A DNA stretch of 64,000 nt, taken from positions 186,001 through 250,000 of the forward strand of contig OZ242004.1 in assembly GCA_965204685.1 (NCBI GenBank), in the 5' to 3' direction. The stretch comes from Bin87 sp965204685. Lineage in GTDB: Bacteria > Chloroflexota > Dehalococcoidia > Lucifugimonadales > UBA3495. Positions 36,456-45,859 of this stretch are shown here, piece after piece; the stretch's first letter is position 1, and the number at the start of each line of letters is the position of its first letter. The notes beneath the pieces were generated by a model, which was not told where the DNA came from, ran no database searches, and worked only from the letters and a program-made list of their open reading frames with translations. A program made the translations under genes and the position numbers.

Positions 36456-36926
36456 TTCACTGAGGGGAATACTGCGCCTTTGCTTGCTGCTGGCTGGTCT
36501 CTTGATATTGGCGTGTGCTTTGACGGATGCACCCACGCCCCCTCCGAGTTCACGCCGACATCCGAACCCGAAATCATCGAACTCGGTCCAAGGTTGCAAC
36601 GTATTGACCCCAATTTGTGGGGCCTCATATTTCAATATGCGGCGGGAAAAGCCCTCCCGGAAGGCGTAGCCATTAGGATTGGGGTCTATCCTGACATCGA
36701 GACCGACCTGACGCTGGACGACTGGTTGGAGAAGATTGATTTCTGGGAGACGGAAGATGCTTTGTGTGTTCCGACCCAGTATTTGGCGGCTTTGGCGCAA
36801 CGGCCCGATATTCTTGCCATCGAAGAGGCTTACGGCCCATCTGATATCGGCCTCGGCGGAGGCTTGGAGAGCAAGACCGTCTGCGACCCTCGCAACGAAG
36901 GGGCGTCATCGCCATCGGTTCGTTAG
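36415..36926 (+). pseudogene. Lipoprotein, frameshifted
   Basis: An export signal with lipobox (ILRLCLLLAGLLILACALTD) lies in one frame. After APTPPPS the sense continues in another frame from a C-run near 36540 (TPTSEPEIIELGPRLQRIDP, then LTLDDWLEKIDFWETEDALC) to 36926. The mature part is acidic. The start codon is unclear (ATG 36415 or a later non-ATG). Function unknown. Confidence 0.55.
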
Positions 36927-37035
36927 CCTCAGCCAAGAGTTTTGCCCAACCCTCGCTTCCGCCAAGGTTGGACGCCTGGGTTGGGTTGCGTTAAAATCGG
37001 CGGTGCGACTGGGACGGTCCCTTGAAGTGCTATCT

Positions 37036-37066
37036 CCCACCGGAAAGTTCGCAATACGGTGCACTT
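37036..37066. repeat. 31-bp repeat, copy B
   Basis: 29 of 31 bases match 34138-34168. It lies ~110 bp from the stop of the IS630 fragment, so it may be an end of that element. Confidence 0.7.
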
Positions 37067-37176
37067 AGGGTTACTTTTTTCTCCATTTGTGAGTAGAGAA
37101 AGTGCCTTTGGCCATGTCCGTTACCACTTTCCGAAAAGGCCTACGGGTGTTGTTCTGCCTCCCCATCAGGTGCGAT

Positions 37177-37623
37177 TCAGGCCGATGCAAGACCTGACCC
37201 GCAGGCGCACCAGATGCGACTGACGGTGTTGTGGTTCAACCAACTACTCCGGGCCATGGAGCGATTGCTCCAGTGCGTGGCGCCCCGAGGTGTCGTCTCC
37301 AGAGTCAATGTAATCACTCGCTCCACGTCGTCATCGGTAACCGCTCTGGGTAGGCCACTGCGGGGCTCGTCGGACAGGCCATCCAGCCGGCGCTCCACCA
37401 ACCGAGCACGCCACTTGCCCACCGTTGCGTCGGATACCCCCAAGTCAGCAGCCACTGCCGTGTTGCTGTAACCCACGGCGCAGCCCAATATCATCCGGGG
37501 TCGCAGCGCCAAAGCCTGCGCCGTCTTGGGACGGCGAACCCACCGTTCCAGGGTGTCGCGTTCCACGTCGTCGACGATCAGCGGCGGCATGGGGTCGTCC
37601 AATGGCCATGTGGTCATCGTCAT
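37177..37623 (-). pseudogene. IS630-family transposase, N-terminal fragment
   Basis: 148 codons from MTMTTWPLDDPMPPLIVDDV. It has the paired HTH region ALRPRMILGCAVGYSNTAVA, VSDATVGKWRARLVERRLDG and WSNRSMARSSWLNHNTVSRI, then ends. The C-terminal DDE domain is missing entirely. The start faces the NERD gene. Confidence 0.8.
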
Positions 37624-37791
37624 TCGGGTCAGCTCGCCTGGTGGATGCCCCAAGCCTTTCTCGCAGACTCGGTCGAGTGGTCGGAGTTTGGCTGGGCACA
37701 CGTTCCGCTGGGGCGGCGGTCCGCCCGTTCACCACCAGTGCGTTCAATGGTCGTCGCTCCGGCGCACCAAAAAATAGGAGAAGCAACCAAC

Positions 37792-38526
37792 ATGAGAATG
37801 TATCCACAAAGATTTCCGCCCATCCGCGCCGAGATGCTCGAACGGGGAGCGGAGCGCCGGATCTACGAAGGATTGGCCAGAAGCGGCCGCGATGGGTTCG
37901 TGTACTACGAGTGGCGCCGAGGGTACGGGCGCATTGAGGTGGATTTCGCCGTGTGGTTGGAGAGCCTGGGCCGTTTCGCCCTGCAGGTGAAGGGAGGGCA
38001 CTACCTGCTGATCGACGGGGAGTGGCATCTGCGCACCCGTCGTGAACTGAAGGCCGTAGATGGTTCGCCGCTGGACGAGGCCTGGCTGGGAGCCCTGGAC
38101 CTTCATGACGACATCGCCGAGCTGGCGGAGACTGACTACAACCCCTTCGTCACGGCGGTGCTGGCCTTCCCCGACATGGAGCCCGATGAGTCCATGGTGC
38201 GACTTGCCAAGCGCAAGGCGGTGCATCTCCTGTGGGGGGACGCCAACCCGGTGGAACAATTGGAGCAGATATGCCGGCAATGGGGCATGGCGTCCGCCCT
38301 TGACGCAGAGCGCATCAGCCACGAGGTGTTTGCCGTCAGCGACGGTCTGATCCGGCTGAACTGGGCCCACAGCGAGCACGACTCCCCTGCAATGCAAACC
38401 CCATCCGCCCCCGTGCGTCTCCCTGATCAACCCGCGTTGTCCCTGTCGTCAGCGGGTCTGGAAATCCTACGAGTCAGCGGCCGGGTCAACTGTTTTCAGA
38501 TGAGGAGAGTCATCGAGCGCGGCTGA
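37792..38526 (+). CDS. NERD-domain nuclease-like protein
   Basis: A 244-residue protein started at ATG 37792 (ATAGGAGAAG upstream). Residues 15-135 form a NERD domain: MLERGAERRIYEGL with the entry Glu, RIEVDFAVWLESLGRFALQV and KGG, giving the D...QVK catalytic set of the PD-(D/E)XK fold. A second half carries FVTAVLAFPDMEPDESMVRL, HLLWGD and a C-terminal helical tail. NERD proteins are nuclease-related and are often tied to helicases. It is the first of four same-strand genes (127 bp before the helicase) and shares a fold plan with 40513-41289. Confidence 0.8.
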   Translation: MRMYPQRFPPIRAEMLERGAERRIYEGLARSGRDGFVYYEWRRGYGRIEVDFAVWLESLGRFALQVKGGHYLLIDGEWHLRTRRELKAVDGSPLDEAWLGALDLHDDIAELAETDYNPFVTAVLAFPDMEPDESMVRLAKRKAVHLLWGDANPVEQLEQICRQWGMASALDAERISHEVFAVSDGLIRLNWAHSEHDSPAMQTPSAPVRLPDQPALSLSSAGLEILRVSGRVNCFQMRRVIERG

Positions 38527-38652
38527 ACGCGAATGCGACCAGCGAGATTTCCCAGGTTCTGACATGCTGGAGTTGCGGACCGCCGCGATGGACGCACGAA
38601 CCACGGGCCCACCGTCGCGCGCTGCCCAAATCCCATACCGGAGCCAATCGTC

Positions 38653-40386
38653 ATGAGGAGCGACCCGAACATCGCCTGCGAATTGCTGCGCCGCCATCCC
38701 CGCCTGGACCCGGGCCAGCTTGAGCTCATATCCCACCTGAGCGGCCCGATACTGGGGGTGGCCGGTCCGGGCACCGGCAAGACCCTGGCCATCGCCCTCC
38801 GGGCGGTGAACATCCTGCTGCTGGGAGCCGCCGAGCCTGGGGAGCTAGTGCTCTGCACCTACAACAAGCGCGCCGCCGTGGAACTGAGGCAAAAGTTCCG
38901 CGCGTTCAGCGAGGAAACCGGGTTCCGGGAGGGTCTGGAACGGGTGCGCATCGGCACTATCCACAGCCTCTGCCACAAATTGCTCCGAGACCACGCCGAC
39001 CGGGCGGGTCTCCGGCCCGACTTCCAGGTCCTGAACGAGGAGGAGGAGCGCCTCCTGCTGGCGGAGCGCTTCGACGACATCTTCGGACCCGACTTGGATG
39101 ACCTGGAAGGGGGCGGCTGGCGCTGGCGGGAGCCGCGCCTGGTGATCAGGCACGGCCAGAAGCACTTCGACCGCATCTGCGACGAGCTCATATCCCCTCG
39201 GAACCTGACGGCCTCTCCGGACCGGTTCCTTGCCGCCCTGGGACGCTGCTTCCGGCGCTATGAGGAGCTGCTGCTGGACGGGAACCTGGTGGATTTCGGT
39301 CATCTGCAGACCGGGGCCGTGCGCCTCCTGGACGACGACGCCATCGCAGGCGGGCTCTCCCGTGGCATCCGCCACCTGATGTGCGACGAGTACCAGGACA
39401 CCAGCTACGCCCAGGAACGCCTACTGCTCCGCATGTCGGCCAGCCACCGCAACCCATGCATGGTAGGCGACGATGACCAGAGCCTGTACCGCTTCCGCGG
39501 CGCCAGCGTGCGGAACATCCTGGAGTTCCCCGAACGCTTCCACGACTGCAGGGTGGCGAGGCTGAACGTGAACTACCGCAGCCACCCCTCCATCGTCGGA
39601 TTCTACGACGGGTGGATGGCGGACGCGGCCGACTGGTCCAACCCCGACGGCGGCGCGTCCTTCCGCCACCACAAGACCATCGTCCCCCACCAGGCCAACA
39701 GTTGCGCCGATTACCCGGCCGTCATCGCCGTCGAGGGCAGGAGCCCCGCCGACGAGAAGCGGCAGCTGGTGGAGCTGCTGAAGTTTCTCAAGGAACGGGG
39801 CGTGATTGCCGGCTACGACCAGGTGGCGCTGCTGCTGCACTCGGTGCGGGGTGACGTGGCCGCGGCCTACCTGGACGCCCTCGAACACGCCGGCATACCG
39901 GCGCAGCGGCTTTCGGCCGGCGCCGGGGCGGACCACCACCGTGACGGACCACCTCGCCACGGAGTGATCGTCACCACCATCCACCAGGCCAAGGGTCGCG
40001 AGTGGGACGTGGTGATCGTGGGCTCGCTGGACTTCGACAACCGGGAGGTGGATCCGGCGGGACGGGACCTGGCCGGCCATTCGGCCCGTCTGCCCTACGA
40101 GCCCGCCCACCGCGTCGCGGACCTTGACCACGCCCGCCAGCACTACGTGGCCTTCTCCCGCGCCAGGCGCCTCCTGGTGCTGACCAGCGGAGGACCCGTT
40201 CATCCTCGCTTCGCCGGCGCCTGGGAAGATCTGCCGCGCTGGGACGAGATGGACCGGACCGCGCTGGAGCGCCAGCGGTTCGGGACAACCTCAGGCGTCG
40301 CCACGACGACCAGGCCCATCCCATTCCTACGGCGCGTGGATGTGTGGATGCGCGTCCACCAGGGAAACCAGCGCTTGCCGGCATAG
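38653..40386 (+). CDS. UvrD/Rep-type superfamily 1 helicase
   Basis: A 577-residue SF1A helicase. Motifs in order: Walker A ILGVAGPGTGKTLAIALRAV; Ia TYNKRAAVELRQKF; Ic region IGTIHSLCHKLL; Walker B HLMCDEYQDTSYAQE; III GDDDQSLYRFRGA; IV LNVNYRS; V VTTIHQAKGREWDVVIVGSL; VI HYVAFSRARRLL. It is shorter than UvrD (~700), with reduced 1B/2B insertions, nearer the size of the helicase subunits of defence systems. It follows the NERD gene and precedes a NERD-like gene, so a nuclease-helicase complex on DNA is likely. No TOPRIM/OLD partner (as in Gabija) is present. It ends in TAG. Confidence 0.9.
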   Translation: MRSDPNIACELLRRHPRLDPGQLELISHLSGPILGVAGPGTGKTLAIALRAVNILLLGAAEPGELVLCTYNKRAAVELRQKFRAFSEETGFREGLERVRIGTIHSLCHKLLRDHADRAGLRPDFQVLNEEEERLLLAERFDDIFGPDLDDLEGGGWRWREPRLVIRHGQKHFDRICDELISPRNLTASPDRFLAALGRCFRRYEELLLDGNLVDFGHLQTGAVRLLDDDAIAGGLSRGIRHLMCDEYQDTSYAQERLLLRMSASHRNPCMVGDDDQSLYRFRGASVRNILEFPERFHDCRVARLNVNYRSHPSIVGFYDGWMADAADWSNPDGGASFRHHKTIVPHQANSCADYPAVIAVEGRSPADEKRQLVELLKFLKERGVIAGYDQVALLLHSVRGDVAAAYLDALEHAGIPAQRLSAGAGADHHRDGPPRHGVIVTTIHQAKGREWDVVIVGSLDFDNREVDPAGRDLAGHSARLPYEPAHRVADLDHARQHYVAFSRARRLLVLTSGGPVHPRFAGAWEDLPRWDEMDRTALERQRFGTTSGVATTTRPIPFLRRVDVWMRVHQGNQRLPA

Positions 40387-40512
40387 CCCCGGCCGGTGTA
40401 AGCGACCGTCCTTTGGAGCAGCGCCGGGTCCGACCGATGGCAACGCGGTGTCGGCAAAGAGGACGGAGACGTTGGAATTGCCTGTCGTCTCCGTCCTCGG
40501 GCGGAGGCGCGG

Positions 40513-41289
40513 GTGATTCAACAATCGAGCCCAGAGCTCCGAAGGATGAAAACCGTGAAGACCGTCAACGCCAACCCCGACCGGCCCCTCAGCCCGACTG
40601 AGCAGGAGGCCTGGGAGCAGTTCGAATCCAGCGACCGGAACGGCCAGACGCTCTTCCATCCCTGGGTGGCCACCCGGAACGCGGCGCCGGATTGCGTGGT
40701 CTTCTTCGAAAGGATCGGTCGTCTGGTGGTAAAGTTCATGCCCGGGCAATACCGGCTGCGTGATGACCATTGGCTGAGCCAGGAGGCGATGGGCACAACC
40801 GTCCCGTTGCCCGATCCGTTGAAGGACACCTGGAGTTCGGCGAACGCCGTCCGCGACAAGCTCAAGTCTCGACCGGATATCGGCGTCTATGCCATACCGG
40901 TGCTGGTGTTCCCCGACATGGAACCCGATGCGGGAATCCTGGCCGAGGCCCAGAAGAGGAAAGTACGCGTACTCTTCGGACAAAGCGATCTGGTGAGCAA
41001 TCTGGTCGACCTCCCCAGTGAAGCCGAGATGCGACCCGATTTCAACAGCAGGTACATCGAGGAAGAGGTGCAGATGTTGATGCACCGCCACGACGAGGAG
41101 ACTGACCAATCGGCAACGGCGATAGAGACCCCGTCGGACGATGCCCCTTCCGACGAGGCGTCTTCGGCGGTGCAGGGTCCGGCCGGAGCGATCGTGGTAC
41201 AGCGGGTGGACGTGATGAACATCTACGTCACCATCGTTTACGGCGGCAACGGCGACGAACCTTCCTTGATCACCGTGCAAGGTCAGTAG
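40513..41289 (+). CDS. NERD-like protein without the catalytic glutamine
   Basis: 258 residues from a GTG at 40513 (GGAGG five bases before); ATG 40546 is the alternative. APDCVVFFERIGRLVVKFMP and GQYRLRDDHWL align with DFAVWLESLGRFALQVKGGH and YLLIDGEWHL of 37792-38526. VYAIPVLVFPDMEPDAGI aligns with VTAVLAFPDMEPDESM. In the catalytic strand Q-V-K is replaced by V-V-K-F, so nuclease activity is doubtful and a sensor or regulatory role is possible. The C-terminal third is acidic, ending in a beta-rich tail (VVQRVDVMNIYVTIVYGG). Confidence 0.7.
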   Translation: MIQQSSPELRRMKTVKTVNANPDRPLSPTEQEAWEQFESSDRNGQTLFHPWVATRNAAPDCVVFFERIGRLVVKFMPGQYRLRDDHWLSQEAMGTTVPLPDPLKDTWSSANAVRDKLKSRPDIGVYAIPVLVFPDMEPDAGILAEAQKRKVRVLFGQSDLVSNLVDLPSEAEMRPDFNSRYIEEEVQMLMHRHDEETDQSATAIETPSDDAPSDEASSAVQGPAGAIVVQRVDVMNIYVTIVYGGNGDEPSLITVQGQ

Positions 41290-41362
41290 CAGCTAGGACA
41301 GGATATGAGCCCGAGATCCCCGCCGACACTTCGGTGATCGCGCAACTTTCCGAGAGGTCGTA

Positions 41363-41725
41363 GTGAGAGACGAGGCGAGCATCATCAGAGATGCATTCCG
41401 GATGATCGAAGCGGCGATCGCCCGCGCCGCCGGCGAGGAGCAGATCGACGCTGCGCTGGACGAGATCTGCGATGCCATGAACCTGATTGAACCGGCTCTG
41501 CTGACAGCTGCGGGGGATCTGACCACCGCAGAGATCGGCGAGATACTGGCCGGGTTTGCCCGGCGGTCAGAGCGAGCCTCGGGCAGTCATCTGGGCAACA
41601 CCCGCGAGCAGGCGTTACTGGCCATGGTGGCGCTGGGTGAGATCAGGCGGAGTGCCCGGCAGGACGGGCTGCCCACGCTGGAGTGGTGTCGCAGGGAGCG
41701 CGTCAGGGGGTTTCTGCAGGAGTGA
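41363..41725 (+). CDS. Small all-helical protein closing the NERD-helicase cassette
   Basis: 120 residues from a GTG at 41363 (GAGAGG upstream). Mostly helices: ASIIRDAFRMIEAAIARAAG, AALDEICDAMNLIEPALLTA, a short GSHLGNT turn, and EWCRRERVRGFLQE at the end. No recognised domain. The 74-bp spacing and shared strand with the NERD/UvrD genes suggest a fourth subunit, adaptor or antitoxin-like component. It is the last gene before the TnpB-like relic. Confidence 0.6.
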   Translation: MRDEASIIRDAFRMIEAAIARAAGEEQIDAALDEICDAMNLIEPALLTAAGDLTTAEIGEILAGFARRSERASGSHLGNTREQALLAMVALGEIRRSARQDGLPTLEWCRRERVRGFLQE

Positions 41726-41863
41726 ACCGTTGTGAAAGTGGTTGACTATAGTTACATGCCTATCGTCAGCCATCCCTGAAGATCCACCATATGCGGACCG
41801 CCGCCCCAACGGTTCAAGGCGACTCCGCTTGGGAATTTCACCCGAGAACACCGATCTGGTCCC

Positions 41864-41909
41864 GGTTCAAGCCACCCCGCGGGCATCAGCCCGCGCGACA
41901 GCCTGAACC
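41864..41909. other. Nested hairpin downstream of the TnpB-like gene
   Basis: The outer stem GGTTCAAGC / GCCTGAACC (one G-T pair) encloses an inner 7-bp stem CGCGGGC-ATCA-GCCCGCG. It lies ~105 bp past the stop of the TnpB-like relic, where the guide RNA and right end of such elements are found. A structured RNA role is inference. Confidence 0.5.
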
Positions 41910-42013
41910 GGATTGGGTCTGCGTCTCCGCCTCCCCAGCCGGTGTTGTGCTGCAAGCGCCGGTCCCAACCCATCCAGAATCGTACCCCAGTACATTCACA
42001 CGTGCTTCACGTA

Positions 42014-43430
42014 CTACCTCATGGGTACAGTAAAGGCGGCGTGAACGGCAGTGCAGATGGGGGCCACCCACCGGCGCGGGATGCGCTCGGAACAGCTGAG
42101 TAAACGACGGGCCAGCACCAAGGCCGCTGCCTGGTGGACGCTGAGCCGGCAAGGTTCCATGAACTTCACACGGCCGATCACGGAACTGAAGGCCGGATTG
42201 ACCTGATGTACCTCCACGCCTTGGCGGTTGCCACGGGACAGGAAGTACGCTTCGATTTTGCCGTAGCTGAAGCTGGACAGCATCCGGCTGTACTTGCGTG
42301 ACTGACCTTCCAGAGCAGCCTTCTTCTACCGGAAGTCCAGCTTCTCGATGACGATGGGCTTGCCGACGTCGCAGGCGTACTCGACTACGCTGGCCACCGC
42401 TCCGCCGATAATGGCCTCAGCCTGATGGGCGGACTTTCCGTAGGTAACCAGCGGCACGCTGAAGGAGTGTACCGGATTGCCCGAGGTGTCGGTCTCCACA
42501 ACGGCCAAACGGTCGGCATTCAGGTCCACGCCGACGGCTCCACGACTTCGTTCCGTAACCACCGGAACGTCCATCATCTCCGTGGTGGCGAACACCCGCC
42601 AGCCCTTCTCGTCTCGCTTGAACCGGTAGCTGATCGCCTGGCCCAGACCGCTGGCTCGGGCCGCTTTCTCGCCATGCTCACGCCGATACCGAGAGTAATC
42701 GTCGTTGCTGTCCAGCGCCGCCAGCATCTGCTCGTGGCCGTAGGCGAAGCGCACACCTCGAATGGTCAGGTATTTGCCGTGCTGACGGGCCAGGCAATCC
42801 GGCATCCGAAGCCGCAGGGTCAGGGCCCCATCGTCAGCAACGCTGGCAACACAAAGCTGGCAGCCCGACGTCTCGTCCCTGCTCCCCAGCGCGAAGAACT
42901 CATCGCTGCGAGCATCCTGACAGTCCACTAGCCATTCCTGATGGCTGGCGTAGCCGTTCTGCGCAAGGTGGCGCTGCTTCCGCCACAAGCGCTTGGATCC
43001 GAAGCATAGTTGTACTCGTCCCTGCGCAATATCGGCTTCCTACGGCGCCAGCCTGGATTGCAGGGTCGCCAACCCGCGCCGCTTCTGGCGGACCTGATCC
43101 CAACGTCCGTGCTCAGCAGCGCTGGCAATCTGCCGCTGGGCACGAGCAATACGCCGGCCCAGGCTGTCCGCCCGCAGCTTCTGCTGCTTCCGCACCGACG
43201 CGATCTTCCCTTCCGGCGACACCCGACCCCGTTGAACATCCTGGCCGGAACCCCGTGCCGCTTCAGGGACACGCTCTTTAACGCTGCCGCTGACCGGCCA
43301 GTCGCCACCTCGGCGAATAGCTTTCGCTCCACCCTACCGTACAACTCGGCTTAGGCTGACAACGCCGCGTCGCCAACATTCTGATCAATACCCACGTAAT
43401 CCGAAACCTGGGTCTGGTAGGCGCTAGGGT
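42014..43430 (-). pseudogene. TnpB-like RuvC nuclease of IS200/IS605 type, decayed
   Basis: The sense runs YQTQVSDYVGIDQN, a TAA at 43351, YGRVERKLFAEVATGRSAAA, a frameshift near 43225, then KIASVRKQQKLRADSLGRRI. A TAG at 43040 follows, then FGSKRLWRKQRHLAQNGYAS and RuvC-I GAVGVDLNADRLAVVETD. RuvC-II PIVIEKLDFR precedes a TAG at 42326, and the last part holds SSFSYGKIEAYFLSRG and VNPAFSSVIGRVKFMEPCRL. These are the order and spacing of TnpB-related transposon nucleases. The final zinc finger is not apparent. Four lesions: inactive. Confidence 0.75.
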
Positions 43431-43752
43431 GCTGCCTCAGCCTTCCTGCGCTGCCAGCGCACGCTCTGCACGCCGGCGGGCCGAACATCTTCCATAAAGC
43501 CGAACGCACAGCACGATTATCACCTCGGTCGCGCCCCTCACAGATCATCCTCAAGCTCGCCTTTTTCCGTGACCGGAATGCGTGCTCCGCGTCCTGCCAG
43601 TGCAGCCTCCACGTACTCAAACCCGAAATGGCTCAACCGCTCCCGAGGCTCCACTACTATCGTCCCCACCATGTGGTCCGCGACCAGACGCCGTAAACGG
43701 TGACGGTCACTATTCAGGCCGGAACCGATGGCTTCACCAAATCATCGGGCCG
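43431..43752. other. Intergenic near the TnpB-like relic
   Basis: I see no supported gene here. Minus-strand frames upstream of the TnpB-like start have no ribosome binding site and no family. Confidence 0.3.
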
Positions 43753-43899
43753 TCATCCCCGCTCCGTCGCCCACTCCACGACTCGACTCACCCATATCAT
43801 CTTTGGGTCTGCTGAAGTAACTCGAGCATACACCACGTAACGTCTGTCGTTTGCCGTCGGAACGACCACGTAGTAACGGCCGTTGGGCAGTTGCTCCAC
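43753..43899 (-). CDS. Short beta-rich hypothetical protein
   Basis: 48 residues from a GTG (VEQLPNGRYYVVVPTANDRR, then YVVYARVTSADPKMIWVSRV). The sense extends upstream ~17 codons without a start. The strand-turn-strand pattern looks like a real protein fragment. No family. Confidence 0.3.
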   Translation of the reverse strand: MEQLPNGRYYVVVPTANDRRYVVYARVTSADPKMIWVSRVVEWATERG

Positions 43900-44076
43900 T
43901 GGAAGTTTCGGAGGCAGCTTCCGGCTAGGTGCATTCGAACCGCGGTGGCTTTGTCAATGCTGGACAGGCGACCCCATGCGGTGAGACTGATGCGACGACT
44001 AACAACATCCAGAGTCAACTGGAACAAACTGAACTCACTGCACATCCTAAGCTTCGATAGTACCACATATGAACAC

Positions 44077-44176
44077 CGTCACGTTCCCGGCGCGAATTCG
44101 GCCCGAACCGAATTTCTCGCCGCCGCTGCTCCCGGTTTTTGCAAAACCGCGGTGGACGTGACGTCATATAACGTCA
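44077..44176. promoter_or_regulatory. Three palindromes upstream of the primase/helicase operon
   Basis: AATTCGG-CCCGAA-CCGAATT (~44089-44112), CGGTTTT-TGC-AAAACCG (44133-44149) and the near-perfect 18-bp palindrome TGACGTCATATAACGTCA (44159-44176). The last sits 25 bp before the ATG, the usual place for an operator. A repressor is not identified. Confidence 0.5.
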
Positions 44177-44200
44177 GGCCAGTTCAAATTACGGAGCAGC

Positions 44201-45859
44201 ATGCACATGACTCGACCAAGTGACAAGGTCGCCGCCGCCGACCCGGACGCTACCCAAATCGTCAACGCCGTCCACCAAGCCATTGCCAACCCCGCAGAAG
44301 AGTTCGACCCACTCGACGAAGCTGGCCAGCACCGCACCCTGCCCCAGGACCGTCCTGCGCTCATCGCCAACGGCGACATCGAGTACCGCCAGCAGGTGGA
44401 CGCCAGCTGGGACGCCATCCTCGCGCAAAACTACCGCCCCGCCACCAGCGACTTCAACCTTTACCGCAAAGACCGCAAGCTCGTCACCACCGAACCCGAC
44501 GACGAGGACCGCCTCACCATCTACCCCATAGAAGAACCCCACATGAGGGACATCCTCTCCCGGCACATCTTCTGGTACTCCGTAACCCGCGACCACGGCA
44601 TACGCGCCCAGCAGCCCAACTACAACATCGTCAGAGACCTTCCCCGTGCCCCCCACCGCGACATCCCACGCCTCCGCCGCATTTCCGTCACTCCATACCT
44701 GGCCGCCGACTCCGACCAGCTCACTACCGAAAACGGCTACTACCATCAGGAAAGAATCCTGATGGACTGCCCCTTCCCCATCATCCTGATGGACCTGCCC
44801 GAAGCAATCGCCGCCTTCGACGACATCATCGCCGACTTCCCCTTTGAAACCGCAGCCGACCGCGCCAACTGCTTCGCCGCCGCCATCATGCCCATACTCT
44901 CCGTCCGCGCTCCGGTCACTCCACTTGCCCTCTTCGGCAAGCCCGCGCCCCGCACTGGCGCCACCCTCCTTGCTGAGGTCCTCAGCATCGTCGCCAACGG
45001 CTTCATGCCCACCAAGATGCAACTCTCCGCCGACCGCGACGAATCGGCCAAGGAGATCGCATCCGGCCTCCAGAACAACAACGGCATCCTCCTCTGGGAC
45101 AACCTGGCCGGACGCGTGGACAACCCTGTCTGGGCCCAGTACCTCACGGGCGAGAATTTCGGCAAACGCAAGCTCGGACACGACGACCAGCACTACCAGC
45201 TCTCCCGCATGGGCATCGTCGACTTCGCCACCGCCAACAACCTCTCCCTCAGCTCAGAACTCGTCAAGCGCTCTTTCTCCATCCGCCTCAACGCCCGTAT
45301 GTCCGAGCCAGGCGAACGCTCCAACTTCAGACACCCTCACCTGATCAAGCACGTCAGGCAGCACCGCCCCAAAATTCTTTCCGCACTCTGCTCAATCGTC
45401 CACCACTGGATCGAGGCCGGCTGCCCCGAACACCGCGGCCCCGACGTGATGGGCGGCTTCGAAACCTGGCGCATCACCACCGCCTCAATCCTCCACCACG
45501 CCGGCATCAACGCCTTCCTTGGCAATGCCGCCGTCTTCATCGACCAGGCCGAACAGCGCGACGAGCAATGGATGCATTTCCTCAACATCTGGTGGCAAAC
45601 CCACCAGGACCAACCCGTCACCGCCACCGAACTCTTCTCAATCTGCGAACCGGAAGACGGCAAACCCATACTTCCCCTGAAGGGTCGCACCGCCGCCGGC
45701 CGCGCCCGCAGCCTCTCCAAGAAAATCTCCGACGGCCACGACGTCGTCCGCAAGCTCGAAAACGGCGACGAGGTCACCATCTCCCGCATGCCCAAGGAAC
45801 GCAACTACACCATCTGGCGACTATCGCCCATCACCTACGTCAACGGAGAAAAAAGTTGA
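44201..45859 (+). CDS. Primase/helicase-type ATPase of an integrative element
   Basis: 552 residues, ATG 44201 with ACGGAG upstream. The C-terminal ~350 residues match the P-loop replication ATPases found next to primases in phage-plasmid elements: PLALFGKPAPRTGATLLAEV (Walker A region), NGILLWDNLAGRVDNP (Walker B-like), then GIVDFATANNLSLSSELVKR and SFSIRLNARMSEPGERSNFR with the arginine-finger region. The invariant Walker A lysine is replaced (GxGK to RTGA), so ATP hydrolysis is uncertain, or this is a subfamily trait. The first ~200 residues have no recognised domain; no primase motif seen. Confidence 0.7.
   Translation: MHMTRPSDKVAAADPDATQIVNAVHQAIANPAEEFDPLDEAGQHRTLPQDRPALIANGDIEYRQQVDASWDAILAQNYRPATSDFNLYRKDRKLVTTEPDDEDRLTIYPIEEPHMRDILSRHIFWYSVTRDHGIRAQQPNYNIVRDLPRAPHRDIPRLRRISVTPYLAADSDQLTTENGYYHQERILMDCPFPIILMDLPEAIAAFDDIIADFPFETAADRANCFAAAIMPILSVRAPVTPLALFGKPAPRTGATLLAEVLSIVANGFMPTKMQLSADRDESAKEIASGLQNNNGILLWDNLAGRVDNPVWAQYLTGENFGKRKLGHDDQHYQLSRMGIVDFATANNLSLSSELVKRSFSIRLNARMSEPGERSNFRHPHLIKHVRQHRPKILSALCSIVHHWIEAGCPEHRGPDVMGGFETWRITTASILHHAGINAFLGNAAVFIDQAEQRDEQWMHFLNIWWQTHQDQPVTATELFSICEPEDGKPILPLKGRTAAGRARSLSKKISDGHDVVRKLENGDEVTISRMPKERNYTIWRLSPITYVNGEKS

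Noticed and set aside
37792..40386. Gabija system
   Set aside because: Gabija needs GajA (ABC-type ATPase with TOPRIM). The partner here is a NERD protein.
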